Shown here: piece by piece, positions 1-9,850 of the stretch
Position numbering within the stretch: the stretch's first letter is position 1
How the letters are laid out: the number at the start of each line of letters is the position of its first letter
DNA from: Nitrososphaerota archaeon
GTDB lineage: Archaea > Thermoproteota > Nitrososphaeria > Nitrososphaerales > Nitrosopumilaceae
Reading direction: 5' to 3'
Assembly: GCA_022562615.1 (NCBI GenBank)
Contig: JADFOW010000005.1
Span: forward strand, 1-42,293
DNA: 42,293 nucleotides
Notes under the pieces: model-generated
What the model saw: the letters and a program-made list of their open reading frames with translations, nothing else
What the model was told of the DNA's origin: nothing
Databases searched by the model: none
Translations under genes and position numbers: made by a program

Positions 1-81
1 AACGTGGTTGGGCTAAAACATAATCCTACTATAGATTATGAAAATGATCCGAGTCTATATGGATTCGTTCTTAGTCAGTAA
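1..81 (+). CDS. C-terminal end of a truncated CDS (...NVVGLKHNPTIDYENDPSLYGFVLSQ*)
   Basis: Frame 1 open from the window edge to TAA at 79-81; function not determinable. Confidence 0.5.
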   Translation, partial: NVVGLKHNPTIDYENDPSLYGFVLSQ

Positions 82-413
82 AAAATAGGAAGTCATTTCT
101 CCTGGTGATTTACCTGTCTAACTAATTTCCATTCTTCCAAATTGTTGGAATATTTTCTATTTGCTCAATAACCTCAAAGGCCCTTTGAATCCTTCCATTA
201 CGTATAGACACGTAGAAATCGTATCCCAAGATCCTGGATTCTAAATTCAGTTCCCTTTCCCTTGTCAAAACCTTTCCTTCTTTTTTACTTCGTTCTCCCA
301 CGCACAAAAATCCCGCAATAACCAGCGTTATGATCATACTCTGAAAAGTTTGGAATTGTTTAAGATTATGATTTTTAAAAAAGATAAGTAAGATATTACA
401 AATAAAAAGTGAA

Positions 414-923
414 TTGGGCAAAAGAGTAATAATTTTTTCATCAATATTATTTTCAGTAATTTTTCTTTTTTCGATTAATTTTGGTGAGGCATCTGCACAA
501 GGGGATGAGAATAAAGCATTCGAGGGGTTGGAGGGCATTGATCAAGCATATCGAGAAAATTGTGTAATAGCTACTGCATCATATGGCTCCCCAATGGCAA
601 AAGAAGTTCAGATGTTGCGTGAAATTAGGGATAATCAATTGCTTCAAACACAATCAGGGTCTGCATTTATGAGCGGGTTTAACACAGTTTACTATTCATT
701 TGCACCAACTATAGCCCAGTGGGAGCAGGAAAACCCTGCCTTCAAAGAAATTGTAAAGACCACAATTACTCCTCTAATTACAAGCCTTTCTCTTTTGAAT
801 CATGTAAGTATGGATTCAGAAGCTGAGGTTTTGGGCTATGGAATAAGTTTGATTTTATTCAATTTTGGAATGTATTTTGCAATACCTGCAACAGTTGTAT
901 GGCAGATCAAAAAACGAATCTAA
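414..923 (+). CDS. CFI-box-CTERM domain-like secreted/membrane protein
   Basis: N-terminal hydrophobic signal, CVIATASYGSPMAKEVQMLREIRD motif, C-terminal hydrophobic segment; TTG start in the ORF track. Confidence 0.65.
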   Translation: MGKRVIIFSSILFSVIFLFSINFGEASAQGDENKAFEGLEGIDQAYRENCVIATASYGSPMAKEVQMLREIRDNQLLQTQSGSAFMSGFNTVYYSFAPTIAQWEQENPAFKEIVKTTITPLITSLSLLNHVSMDSEAEVLGYGISLILFNFGMYFAIPATVVWQIKKRI

Positions 924-937
924 TCTTTTTTTAAATT

Positions 938-960
938 CTCATCCTTCCCAAAAAATAATT
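938..960. repeat. Dispersed repeat copy 1: ctcatccttcccaaaaaataatt
   Basis: 23 bp identical to 1447-1469; degenerate relative at 13724-13743. Confidence 0.6.
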
Positions 961-999
961 TCGAAACAGATAAAAGTTCACCTAAAATACTTTGAAAAA

Positions 1000-1392
1000 A
1001 TGGCGGAGATAGACAATCTAGAGAAGGTACAAAAGATGGTCTTAAAGGCAATAAATCTATATGATGAAATAGGAACAAAATCTTTTGAACAGTTCGATAC
1101 AAGTCCAAAATTCCACGATGGCGCGCTTTATGTTTACGTGATAAGAGCAGATGATGCGCGAATGATGGTGCATGTGGATAAGTCTCTAATTGGAAAAAAT
1201 GTCCATGACCTAATCGATGTTGATGGAATTAACCTTGGAGAGTTATTCATTAAGGGAGCGACAGAAAGCGGCGCATGGGTATCTTACAAATTCAAACACC
1301 CAGTAAACCAAGAAATTCTTCCAAAAAAAGCATGGGTTATAAAACATGATGGTTTTGTCTTTGGAAGTGGGACTTACCTTCAAGAAAATTGA
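1000..1392 (+). CDS. Stand-alone single Cache (sCache_2-like) sensory-domain protein
   Basis: ORF 865-1392, likelier ATG at 1000; YVYVIRADDARMMVHVDKSLIGKNVHDL...GAWVSYKFKHP...KKAWVIKHDGFVFGSGTYL is Cache-like. Confidence 0.65.
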   Translation: MAEIDNLEKVQKMVLKAINLYDEIGTKSFEQFDTSPKFHDGALYVYVIRADDARMMVHVDKSLIGKNVHDLIDVDGINLGELFIKGATESGAWVSYKFKHPVNQEILPKKAWVIKHDGFVFGSGTYLQEN

Positions 1393-1446
1393 TGATACAA
1401 TAATCCAAAAAAAGAATAAAACCTTTCTTCTCTTCTTTTTTCAATG

Positions 1447-1469
1447 CTCATCCTTCCCAAAAAATAATT
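1447..1469. repeat. Dispersed repeat copy 2: ctcatccttcccaaaaaataatt
   Basis: 23 bp identical to 938-960. Confidence 0.6.
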
Positions 1470-1512
1470 CATAATCCTATACAAGATTAAAGATATTCAA
1501 ACTAAATTAATC

Positions 1513-1791
1513 TCAATTAGAATCTGCATATTCCTTAACCTTTTTAGCAAAATCTGTCAAATCATTAAAGACCAATTTGACTCCAGATAGTTCACATTGT
1601 TTTTTCAGGTCATCGTCACCTGTTAATATCACTAGGTTCTCCTCATTTGCAAATATTGCTACTGTTGAATCATCTGAGCCTTTTGGAGGGCAGTTTTCAT
1701 CTCCAATTTTTCTATACTTTATATCAAAAACATCAAGATATCTTCCAAGACCTAACACATTTTCATCTAATAGAAACTCGATGTCTGACAA
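1513..1791 (-). CDS. DUF5615-like PIN-like domain protein
   Basis: FLLDENV..., GSDDSTVAIFA, LVILTGDDDL acidic motifs typical of DUF5615 PIN-like proteins. Confidence 0.65.
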   Translation of the reverse strand: MSDIEFLLDENVLGLGRYLDVFDIKYRKIGDENCPPKGSDDSTVAIFANEENLVILTGDDDLKKQCELSGVKLVFNDLTDFAKKVKEYADSN

Positions 1792-1887
1792 CTGAGTATT
1801 TTTGAGGCCTTTTGAATTAAAATCTAACTATAATTTTTTGAAAAATAATTTGAAGGTGTATAAGGAACCAACTCTTGAAGAGAAAAA

Positions 1888-2190
1888 ATGTCGAGAAAGG
1901 GTAATTGGACTGAAAAAGATGAAGCTACCATTAAGGCAATCACGGTAAACATGATAAATCAAAAACAAATGTTTAGAGATCTTGGGGAAACCAGTGAATT
2001 ACATGATTCATTTGATGTTCAAAATTCCAGAGAATACGTCCTAGGTCTTTTCACAGGAATAGTAATCAATCTTTTTGCAAACTATTGGGTAGGCGAACAC
2101 GAAGCAGGCTTGTTGCCTGAAGATTTGAATTATCTTTATCATAAAATTGCCTTATTTCATGACATGATTGTTGAAGGATTATTTGAATAA
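1888..2190 (+). CDS. Hypothetical protein
   Basis: 100-aa ORF with ATG start, no overlap with neighbours. Confidence 0.55.
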   Translation: MSRKGNWTEKDEATIKAITVNMINQKQMFRDLGETSELHDSFDVQNSREYVLGLFTGIVINLFANYWVGEHEAGLLPEDLNYLYHKIALFHDMIVEGLFE

Positions 2191-2319
2191 CTCTTTATTT
2201 TATCTCAGAAAATTCGATGATTATTGAAACAATTTTTGTGCTTGGACCCATTATCCTACGTGCCATGCTACTGAATATTGATTCATTAGAAAAATATATG
2301 TCAATTAAGTAACAAGTTT

Positions 2320-2553
2320 ATGTCTGAAAAAATAACTCCTGACGATCGTGAACGTGTTACTCTATTACGACTAATTACAAACTCAAAGCAGGAATTCAAT
2401 AAACTTTCACTAGCACAATTGAAAAGATTAGAAAACCTAGTTGAAAAAAAAGATTATAGCCACAATAAAAAAGCACATAAATCCAAATTAAAACTTTTGA
2501 GAAAAATTAACGTAAGACTTTACGAGTTAGAGGAAGGAAGATCTATTCTTTAG
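2320..2553 (+). CDS. Hypothetical basic helical protein
   Basis: 77-aa ORF, lysine-rich. Confidence 0.5.
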   Translation: MSEKITPDDRERVTLLRLITNSKQEFNKLSLAQLKRLENLVEKKDYSHNKKAHKSKLKLLRKINVRLYELEEGRSIL

Positions 2554-2601
2554 ATTTAAGATTTCAATTAGATACAAATAGTAAAAAGAATATGTTGTAG
2601 C

Positions 2602-4632
2602 GTGACCAAAAACCAACTTGCAAATGAGACTAGTCCCTACTTACTTCAACATGCAGATAATCCTGTTCATTGGTTTGCATGGAATAATGATGCACTAAAG
2701 AGAGCACGGGATGAAAACAAACCAATTTTTCTTAGTATTGGTTATAGTGCGTGCCATTGGTGTCATGTGATGGCTCACGAGTCATTTGAAAATGACGATG
2801 TTGCCAAATTTATGAATGAAAATTTTGTAAACATTAAGGTAGATAGAGAAGAGCGACCTGATATTGATGATATTTACCAAAAAGTTTGCCAAATATCTAC
2901 CGGACAAGGAGGTTGGCCTCTGAGCATTTTTCTAACACCGCATCAAAAACCATTCTATGTAGGAACATATTTTCCTGTTTTGGATTCTTATGGTCGTCCT
3001 GGATTTGGAAGTATCATTCGACAGTTATCACAAGCATGGAAAGAAAAACCAAAAGATATTGAAAAAACGGCAAACAATTTCCTAGAGGCACTACAAAAAA
3101 CAGAGAAAATCAAAGTTCCAACAAAATTAGAAAGACCCTTGCTAGATGAAGCAGCTATGAACTTATTTCAAATGGGTGATTTCTCTTATGGTGGATTTGG
3201 TGGGGCCCCAAAATTTCCAAATGCTGCCAATATTTCTTTTTTGTTTAGGTATGCAAAACTTTCAGGACTCTCAAAATTCAACGAATTGGCCCTAAAAACC
3301 CTAAACAAAATGGCAAAGGGAGGGATTTTTGATCAAATCGGTGGAGGATTTCATAGGTATTCTACCGATGTAAAATGGCTGGTGCCACATTTTGAGAAGA
3401 TGCTTTATGATAACGCATTGATTCCAGTAAATTATTCTGAGGCTTATCAGATAACAAAGGATCCCTTTTACCTTGACATTCTCAGAAAAACCCTAGATTT
3501 TGTTTCCCGTGAAATGACTTCTTCTGAAGGAGGATTCCTTTCAGCATATGATGCTGATTCTGAAGGTGAGGAAGGAAAATTTTATGTTTGGAGTAAAAAT
3601 GAAATTAAAAATATTCTCGGAGATGATGCAGAATTATTCTGCCTATATTATGATGTAACTGATGGGGGAAACTGGGAAGGAGAAAATATTTTATGTAATA
3701 ATATTAACATCTCCACCGTAGCATTTAATTTTGGAACAACAGAGGACAAAGTTAAAGAAATTATATCTTCTTGTTCTAAAAAACTACTAGATGTTCGTTC
3801 TAAACGTGTTTCTCCAGGTTTAGATGACAAAATTCTCACATCTTGGAATGCTTTAATGGTTACAGCCTTTGCCAAAGGGTATCGTGTTACTGGGGATGTA
3901 AATTATCTTAATGCTGCAAAAAACTGTATTACATTTATTGAAAAAAATCTTTTTGTTGATGGTAAATTGTTGAGAACTTATAAAAATGGCACCGCAAAAA
4001 TCGATGGATATCTAGAAGATTATTCATATTTTGTAAATGCCTTGCTTGATGTTTTTGAGATTTATCCTGATTCAAAATATCTAAACCTTGCATCACAATT
4101 AGGACATCATCTAGTTGATCACTTTTGGGACGAAGAACACGACTCCTTTTTTATGACTTCTGACACTCATGAAACCCTAATCATTAGGCCAAAGAGCAAC
4201 TATGATTTGTCTTTACCCTCGGGAAATTCAGTTTCATGTTTTATAATGCTTAGATTGTTTCATCTTACTCAAGAACACAAATTCTTGGAAATTTCTACAA
4301 AAATTATGGAATCTCAGGCACAAATGGCTGCCGAAAATCCATTTGGATTTGGATTTTTGCTAAACACCATTTACATGTATTTACAAAAACCTCTTGAGAT
4401 TACAATCCTAAACGACGCTAACAAAGAAATTACCGATTTTTTGACAAAATCATTTCTACCAGAGTCTATTTTGGTTTCAATAAACAATTCAAATCAATTG
4501 GAGGCCTTGTCTAATTATCCATTTTTTGCTGGAAAAAATTTTGATTTTAATACAACTAATGTTTTTGTTTGCAAAGATTTTACTTGTTCATTACCTCTTC
4601 AAACAGTCGAGGATATAAAAAAAGTATTATAA
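2602..4632 (+). CDS. Thioredoxin domain-containing protein (DUF255 / YyaL / SPATA20 family)
   Basis: [70 protein letters not shown] motifs. Confidence 0.95.
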   Translation: MTKNQLANETSPYLLQHADNPVHWFAWNNDALKRARDENKPIFLSIGYSACHWCHVMAHESFENDDVAKFMNENFVNIKVDREERPDIDDIYQKVCQISTGQGGWPLSIFLTPHQKPFYVGTYFPVLDSYGRPGFGSIIRQLSQAWKEKPKDIEKTANNFLEALQKTEKIKVPTKLERPLLDEAAMNLFQMGDFSYGGFGGAPKFPNAANISFLFRYAKLSGLSKFNELALKTLNKMAKGGIFDQIGGGFHRYSTDVKWLVPHFEKMLYDNALIPVNYSEAYQITKDPFYLDILRKTLDFVSREMTSSEGGFLSAYDADSEGEEGKFYVWSKNEIKNILGDDAELFCLYYDVTDGGNWEGENILCNNINISTVAFNFGTTEDKVKEIISSCSKKLLDVRSKRVSPGLDDKILTSWNALMVTAFAKGYRVTGDVNYLNAAKNCITFIEKNLFVDGKLLRTYKNGTAKIDGYLEDYSYFVNALLDVFEIYPDSKYLNLASQLGHHLVDHFWDEEHDSFFMTSDTHETLIIRPKSNYDLSLPSGNSVSCFIMLRLFHLTQEHKFLEISTKIMESQAQMAAENPFGFGFLLNTIYMYLQKPLEITILNDANKEITDFLTKSFLPESILVSINNSNQLEALSNYPFFAGKNFDFNTTNVFVCKDFTCSLPLQTVEDIKKVL

Positions 4633-4647
4633 CAATTCTAAAATTCA

Positions 4648-4968
4648 TTAAACTTTTCTCAAATCAATATTTAATACATCACCAACTTGAGGTCTTCCAA
4701 TATGTTCGTATCTCTTTTTTGGCATGGACATTGTAATTTGAGTTTGTTGATAGCTTTTCATCCTTATTGTAGGTTGAGCTTGAAGAATTGCCTCTAATAG
4801 AGGCATAACCTGCTCCTTTGTTTCAGAGTCTAGTTTTTTGGAAACATTTTCAATAATCATCTGCTTTTGAGAGATAGGTTCGGTTGTTACATTTTCAATT
4901 AATGTCATTTGTATCATTAAACCATTATCCACAATTTGTGATATTTTGAATTCATTTGTATCTGACAA
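4648..4968 (-). CDS. Hypothetical protein
   Basis: 106-aa ORF, convergent with the DUF255 gene. Confidence 0.55.
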   Translation of the reverse strand: MSDTNEFKISQIVDNGLMIQMTLIENVTTEPISQKQMIIENVSKKLDSETKEQVMPLLEAILQAQPTIRMKSYQQTQITMSMPKKRYEHIGRPQVGDVLNIDLRKV

Positions 4969-4999
4969 TAAATTGATAGACTATCCTTGTGATTTATCT

Positions 5000-5110
5000 T
5001 TACCGTAGGGCAAAAAATAATGAAACAAATGCTATAGCTACACATCCTGATACCCCTAACCCAAAAATGATTTTGCTTCCGTCTATCTTCACAGCATTTG
5101 TAATTCTCAA
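5000..5110 (-). CDS. Possible 36-aa single-TM microprotein
   Basis: TTG start, MRITNAVKIDGSKIIFGLGVSGCVAIAFVSLFFALR*; below the ORF-track length cutoff. Confidence 0.3.
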   Translation of the reverse strand: MRITNAVKIDGSKIIFGLGVSGCVAIAFVSLFFALR

Positions 5111-5293
5111 TTCAAATTAAATTGTATCCATGGTTTCCCAATTTTTTTAGTCATCTAACCATTCATTTTCAAGTGTTTTGGTACAAAATTGATTCTTCTG
5201 TATGTCTAAAACTAGGCAAATTTCTTTCAAAGATCCGCAAAAGCAACCATGCCCCTAAAACTGTGAATTTTCATGTGGATATTCCCCAAAATG

Positions 5294-5632
5294 TTATTTA
5301 GACTTGAGCTCAGTTTTTGATTCGGTATTTCTTTCTTTTTCAAGGGTGAGTTTGGGGGGATCAATTAATGATTTTTTGATTAATGCGGCACGTTTTTTTA
5401 GAATCTGATTAAATTCATTCATGTCCTCTAATCCTGGTGTTTGTTGTTGATTTTGATATGCTTGCAAGAATCCAGAGTAAACGCAGCCCACAATTATTCC
5501 AAACGCGGTATCTGAGACCGATTCAATTTCAGGAAAGTAATTTTCTGCGATTTGCTTGTATGATTGAGATTCACTAATGTAATAATCGATTAAACCTTCT
5601 ATGAATTCCCTGTTCTCTTTTGAGATTGTCAT
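5294..5632 (-). CDS. Hypothetical protein
   Basis: 112-aa ORF, helical and charged C-terminus. Confidence 0.55.
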   Translation of the reverse strand: MTISKENREFIEGLIDYYISESQSYKQIAENYFPEIESVSDTAFGIIVGCVYSGFLQAYQNQQQTPGLEDMNEFNQILKKRAALIKKSLIDPPKLTLEKERNTESKTELKSK

Positions 5633-5700
5633 TATTTTACTTCCTTTTTTGTTTATTTAACTATCACAAGTAAATTGTTATTTATTCATGAACTATTGTT

Positions 5701-6162
5701 TTGTTGTTGTGGAAATTAGATTTAGACGAAGAATATTTTAGAATTTTTGATTCAAAAAAACTAATTGCGGGATATTTTGATCCTGACTATGGAGACCTTT
5801 ATCCAAAGGAAAACTCGGAAGAAATTATTTCTCAAATGTTGAAAAATCATGATAAAATAACGGGGGGATTTATTATGGTACCAATGGTAAAATTTGGATT
5901 GTTTGATTCTGATTTAAAAACTGACCTTGATAAAGTAGAGACTCAAGTCAATTCGGTTCTGGATAGATTGAAAAGATGGAGGAAATTTCTTTCAAAAACT
6001 AATATCAAAATTCATTACGTAAGAATATCTCATACAGATCAAGATATGCTTACTATTACATTTCCATTCAAATTTTCCAAAGCGACTCCATTGGATAAAA
6101 AAGAAATGATTGTAGAAATGGCTCCTACCTTGGATTTGTTGCAGAAATTAAATTTGTTATAA
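5701..6162 (+). CDS. Hypothetical protein
   Basis: 153-aa ORF with no strong family motif. Confidence 0.55.
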   Translation: MLLWKLDLDEEYFRIFDSKKLIAGYFDPDYGDLYPKENSEEIISQMLKNHDKITGGFIMVPMVKFGLFDSDLKTDLDKVETQVNSVLDRLKRWRKFLSKTNIKIHYVRISHTDQDMLTITFPFKFSKATPLDKKEMIVEMAPTLDLLQKLNLL

Positions 6163-6883
6163 TCCTGTTAGAACATCTAGTGATTATAATGTATGTTGAA
6201 ACTGAACCTGCAAGTAAAAACAATGATCCAAATGGGAATTCCGGAACTGCAGCATATTCTTCTGATTCTGCAACTATAGTATAATCAGTTATTTTTGGAA
6301 TTTGATTCTTGTCTAACACAGATACTACAAAAAACATGTTATCTTTTGAACCCAAATAGTCTGGTTCTGGATAGATTCTAGACACAGCTGCAACATTTCC
6401 ATCTCTATCATATAGAGTGACAACTACAGCTACAGTGTTTGCAGTGCTATCTCCGTTGTTTTCTACAATTCCAGAAATTATTAGATTGTTGTGACTATCC
6501 ATTGATAGTTCCGAATATGTAATGTCGATTACCTGACCCTTTGGTTTGCTTATCGAGTAATACACCTCTAATGAGTATGATTTAATTTGTTCCGGTTTAA
6601 TTTGGGTAAAAATAAAATCAAATGGTCCTTTCATTTCTGGCATTATTGTATTGACTAGAGTTCTGGTTTCTTTGGTTAAAACAACATTGTTGTGTTCATC
6701 ATATAGAGTTACAAACACCTCAACTTGGGTTAGGGGTGATTTTAGGTTATTTTGAATTTCCCCTATTACATGAAATGTTCCATCATCTCCAATGTAATGC
6801 TGATCATTTTGTATAGTTACTTCTGCAAATGCTACTGGGATTACAATTGATAATACAAATAATGTTATGAAATATTTTTTCAC
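6125..6883 (-). CDS. Secreted FxLYD-like protein with PEFG/PEF-CTERM-type sorting signal
   Basis: Signal peptide MKKYFITLFVLSIVIPVAFA; two LYDxxxNV beta-domain repeats; C-terminal AVPEFPFGSLFLLAGSVSTYIIITR. Confidence 0.75.
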   Translation of the reverse strand: MKKYFITLFVLSIVIPVAFAEVTIQNDQHYIGDDGTFHVIGEIQNNLKSPLTQVEVFVTLYDEHNNVVLTKETRTLVNTIMPEMKGPFDFIFTQIKPEQIKSYSLEVYYSISKPKGQVIDITYSELSMDSHNNLIISGIVENNGDSTANTVAVVVTLYDRDGNVAAVSRIYPEPDYLGSKDNMFFVVSVLDKNQIPKITDYTIVAESEEYAAVPEFPFGSLFLLAGSVSTYIIITRCSNRIITNLISATNPR

Positions 6884-6986
6884 ATTTTTTTTGATATCTG
6901 ATCTTTAAAGAAGTTTATGGTATTGAGATGTTTGTTCTTTTATTATGTGACTTATAATTGAGATATGATTTATTCACAAATCAACC

Positions 6987-7337
6987 TTGTTTATGCTGAA
7001 AATATTTGAAATTAAAAAATTAAATACTTCTCAGAAAATTATTCTCAATATGTTACAACAAAAGCAAATAGATGGTGCTCTCACTTTTGATTCTTTACAA
7101 TGGTTACCTATACCTGTAAATGATCCAAAAGGCTTGGCGCACTTGGTTGGCAAACTAGAAAAGTATTCTAAGGGTAAAAGAATACTTAGTATATCTGATA
7201 ATTCTGAACTTGAGTTCAAAGATTCAACGAGAGAACCATGCGTAATTGTTTTCAAAAGAGGCTCACTTGTAGCATATGAAAATGGATCTCTGTTTTATAA
7301 GGATGAGGATGTCTTATCTATCAATCCAAATATTTGA
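6987..7337 (+). CDS. Hypothetical protein
   Basis: 116-aa ORF. Confidence 0.5.
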   Translation: MFMLKIFEIKKLNTSQKIILNMLQQKQIDGALTFDSLQWLPIPVNDPKGLAHLVGKLEKYSKGKRILSISDNSELEFKDSTREPCVIVFKRGSLVAYENGSLFYKDEDVLSINPNI

Positions 7338-7425
7338 AAACGATCTCAGAATTATATTTTTTAATCAATGTTTTATTACCTTTTTACATAAACAAAAGGT
7401 CATACAAAAAATACTGATAAGGAAA

Positions 7426-7920
7426 TTATGGCTTCAAACCTGTTTTAGCTGAATAGTATTCTACTAGTCCTGTCATTTCATATTCTAGAGCTTGCTGATA
7501 CTGTGAATCTGATCTAACCTTGAAGGATTCATCACCTGTCCTCATCCACTCTATGTACTGCTTATCGCTGTCTAATTGCGTCTGAGAAGACAACTTTAAC
7601 AAATCTACTGCCGACTGAAAGGTCTTTGGTGGTACTAATTTATCATATTGAGAAATAATTTCTTCAAACTTCTCGACGTGTTTTTCATAGTATTGGAACA
7701 ACTCATCTTTGGTTATGGATCCCTCTTCCCACTGTGCTTTTTCTGAATAAAATTGATTCTGTAATTCTTTAACGTCTGTTTGAATTTTTTCTAGTTCATT
7801 TCCAAATATGAATCCTTTTTGCCTTGTTTGCTCTGCAGAATAGTTATAGCTTACAATCCCTGTGATTATCACTACCACAATTACTAAAATAATAATATTT
7901 TGTTTCTTTTTCTTTTTCAA
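7426..7920 (-). CDS. Membrane-anchored hypothetical protein
   Basis: N-terminal KKKKKQ-hydrophobic anchor followed by a helical extracytoplasmic region. Confidence 0.6.
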   Translation of the reverse strand: MKKKKKQNIIILVIVVVIITGIVSYNYSAEQTRQKGFIFGNELEKIQTDVKELQNQFYSEKAQWEEGSITKDELFQYYEKHVEKFEEIISQYDKLVPPKTFQSAVDLLKLSSQTQLDSDKQYIEWMRTGDESFKVRSDSQYQQALEYEMTGLVEYYSAKTGLKP

Positions 7921-8275
7921 AACTAATCGGTAATAAATAAAGATTAACGTGATATTAAATTACTTTTTGAAGCCAACACAGGCACAAAATTTTAAGAAAT
8001 GTTGCTTTCCTTTGATACTTTACTGTAATCAAAAGTTGACAAAATAAAATTCCAAAGAATATTCTTTTTTACTTTCCAAAAAGTAATTCAGTCCAGCAAG
8101 GGGAACGGTAGTTTTGGTTCAATCTCTATATTTTTCAAAAAATAATTTGTAAAGAACCGATGTTTCGTCAACTCTCTTTATACTTTTAATTCATCAAGAA
8201 TTTTTGAAATATTGGTTCTTCGAGAATGGTTCTACATTAGTTTTTCATTTAATTCCATTCGATGATAAAAATTAA

Positions 8276-8379
8276 CGACAAGGGTATGGGAGGGAAACTC
8301 AAGATATCGGAAGTCCAAGCCTTGTCCCAGTTTCCCTTTTGTCTTACCTGTATGCTTGGTGGATGACAGGCCCTTGTCG
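8276..8379. ncRNA. Candidate structured non-coding RNA (three-way junction), family unknown
   Basis: Perfect 9-bp closing helix CGACAAGGG(8276-8284)/CCCTTGTCG(8371-8379); AGGGAAACT(8291-8299)/AGTTTCCCT(8329-8337); CCTGT(8347-8351)/ACAGG(8366-8370); 53/104 G+C in an AT-rich intergenic region; no ORF in the track. G-U extension of the second helix slightly favours the + strand. Confidence 0.5.
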
Positions 8380-8514
8380 AGTTTTGGCACCTAAATTAAA
8401 ATTTAAGTCATCCTAAATCAATTTCTAAAATTTGTTAAAAATAATTGCAAAAATTTAACATCTGTTCAACATATTCTCACCATACTTTTTGTTTAAGACC
8501 TACTTATTTCACAT

Positions 8515-8616
8515 ATGAAGAAAAGCGATGACAAGGTTAAACAAATCAAAGATTCTTTGGATGAGGATTGGAAACGTTTAGAAAAATGGCGGATTGGTAG
8601 AGCAAATTTTCCCTAA
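8515..8616 (+). CDS. Possible 33-aa microprotein
   Basis: MKKSDDKVKQIKDSLDEDWKRLEKWRIGRANFP*; charged amphipathic, below track cutoff. Confidence 0.35.
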   Translation: MKKSDDKVKQIKDSLDEDWKRLEKWRIGRANFP

Positions 8617-8650
8617 AATCATTTGTTAAAGAAACAGTATGAATTACAAA

Positions 8651-9124
8651 TTAATTTAGTAAAGAAAATTCTCTTTGAATAGAATATAGATAGTCAAGGT
8701 TAATTTCTTCGGATATTTCAAACCACACTTTACCGTCATTTTTTATTTCATAAATTCTGAAGAGCATCTTTTGATCCCGAGTCAGGAAAACAATGTTTTT
8801 TTTATTTGGAATCCCATTTAGTTCTAAAATTGTACCTATTTTCCTTCTTTTTTGCAACAAATCTTTCACTATAAAGGGAGGCAGGGTTTTTCTATCAAAT
8901 TTAATGACTGCTCTAATTAATGGCAATCCTCCTGCTGACACGGTAATTTTTCTTTCAAACTCAGTTCCAGGTTTTGGGGTATTTTGCTCTATTAAATCAA
9001 GATAAATTTTACAATTCAAATTTTCTACAAGAACTGTCACAACTTCACCTAAAGAGGCATTTAGAATTTTTTTTAAAAGATCATTATGTGGTTTAAATTG
9101 TGTTATGGACATTGACACTCTCAT
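8651..9124 (-). CDS. Chorismate pyruvate-lyase-like (DUF98/UbiC-like fold) protein
   Basis: FERKITVSAGGLPLIRAVIKFDRKTLPPFIVKDLLQKRRKIGTILELNGI resembles the R-x-L-x-A-x-S-x-LP...DL...IG..L pattern of chorismate lyase-like proteins; recognised by eye only. Confidence 0.5.
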   Translation of the reverse strand: MRVSMSITQFKPHNDLLKKILNASLGEVVTVLVENLNCKIYLDLIEQNTPKPGTEFERKITVSAGGLPLIRAVIKFDRKTLPPFIVKDLLQKRRKIGTILELNGIPNKKNIVFLTRDQKMLFRIYEIKNDGKVWFEISEEINLDYLYSIQREFSLLN

Positions 9125-9834
9125 CTTAGATGATATTTTAAATTGTCAATAGTAGATTTTACAATTTCAGCAATTCTTTCGTACATATCAAGAGTCGAAC
9201 CCTCTACAAAAAGATCTTTTTGGAATTTCCACTTTGATTCTATTACAATTTTGGAATTCGTTGAATATGCCTTTTTTTCTTTTGGAGGGGAGTATCGTGA
9301 AACTAGGATTACTCGTTCTTTTAACAAACATTCGGTCATTAATTTTTTAAGCAATTGATCAGAATATAATGTATCAGCAACATTATCTCTAATTAATCCT
9401 GGAGGTAAAGTTGTAAGTTTTTGGTATCCGCTCCAAAAAAAACTCTCTACCTTGGACCGAAGCAAGCCTTTCTTAATGGTTGAAATGGTTCCAATATCAA
9501 AAGGACCTAACTTTATGTAATCTGGGAAGGAAATAAAAAATCTCATTTTCCACCAAGAATGAAGGTGGACCCCCATTCCTACAGAACCTCCCATCGCAAA
9601 ATCACATTTAACAAATTTTTGTTTTTTTACAATGTTGATATAATTAATTGGGGAATCAAATAGTTTTAGGGAACCTACACTACCAACACCATCCGTAGTT
9701 CCAAGGAAGTCTGCATTCAAGTAATCCTGTTCAAAATCTAACTTTTCACCTACTATGGATGACAATAGTCCGTACTCCTCTAGATGCTTTTGTATCTTCC
9801 CTAAAATTGGATTTGTTGTAATTAACATAGTCAT
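9121..9834 (-). CDS. Hypothetical protein, translationally coupled to the chorismate-lyase-like gene
   Basis: 237-aa ORF; 4-bp overlap (9121-9124) with the downstream ORF. Confidence 0.65.
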   Translation of the reverse strand: MTMLITTNPILGKIQKHLEEYGLLSSIVGEKLDFEQDYLNADFLGTTDGVGSVGSLKLFDSPINYINIVKKQKFVKCDFAMGGSVGMGVHLHSWWKMRFFISFPDYIKLGPFDIGTISTIKKGLLRSKVESFFWSGYQKLTTLPPGLIRDNVADTLYSDQLLKKLMTECLLKERVILVSRYSPPKEKKAYSTNSKIVIESKWKFQKDLFVEGSTLDMYERIAEIVKSTIDNLKYHLR

Positions 9835-9850
9835 TAGTATTACTAAATCT

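Noticed and set aside
8276-8379. Possible 5S rRNA (about 104 nt, closed by a long helix, contains CGGAAGT..AAGCC)
   Set aside because: The conserved loop C CCCAUNCCGAAC is absent and the helix II/III layout does not fit; kept only as an unknown RNA candidate.
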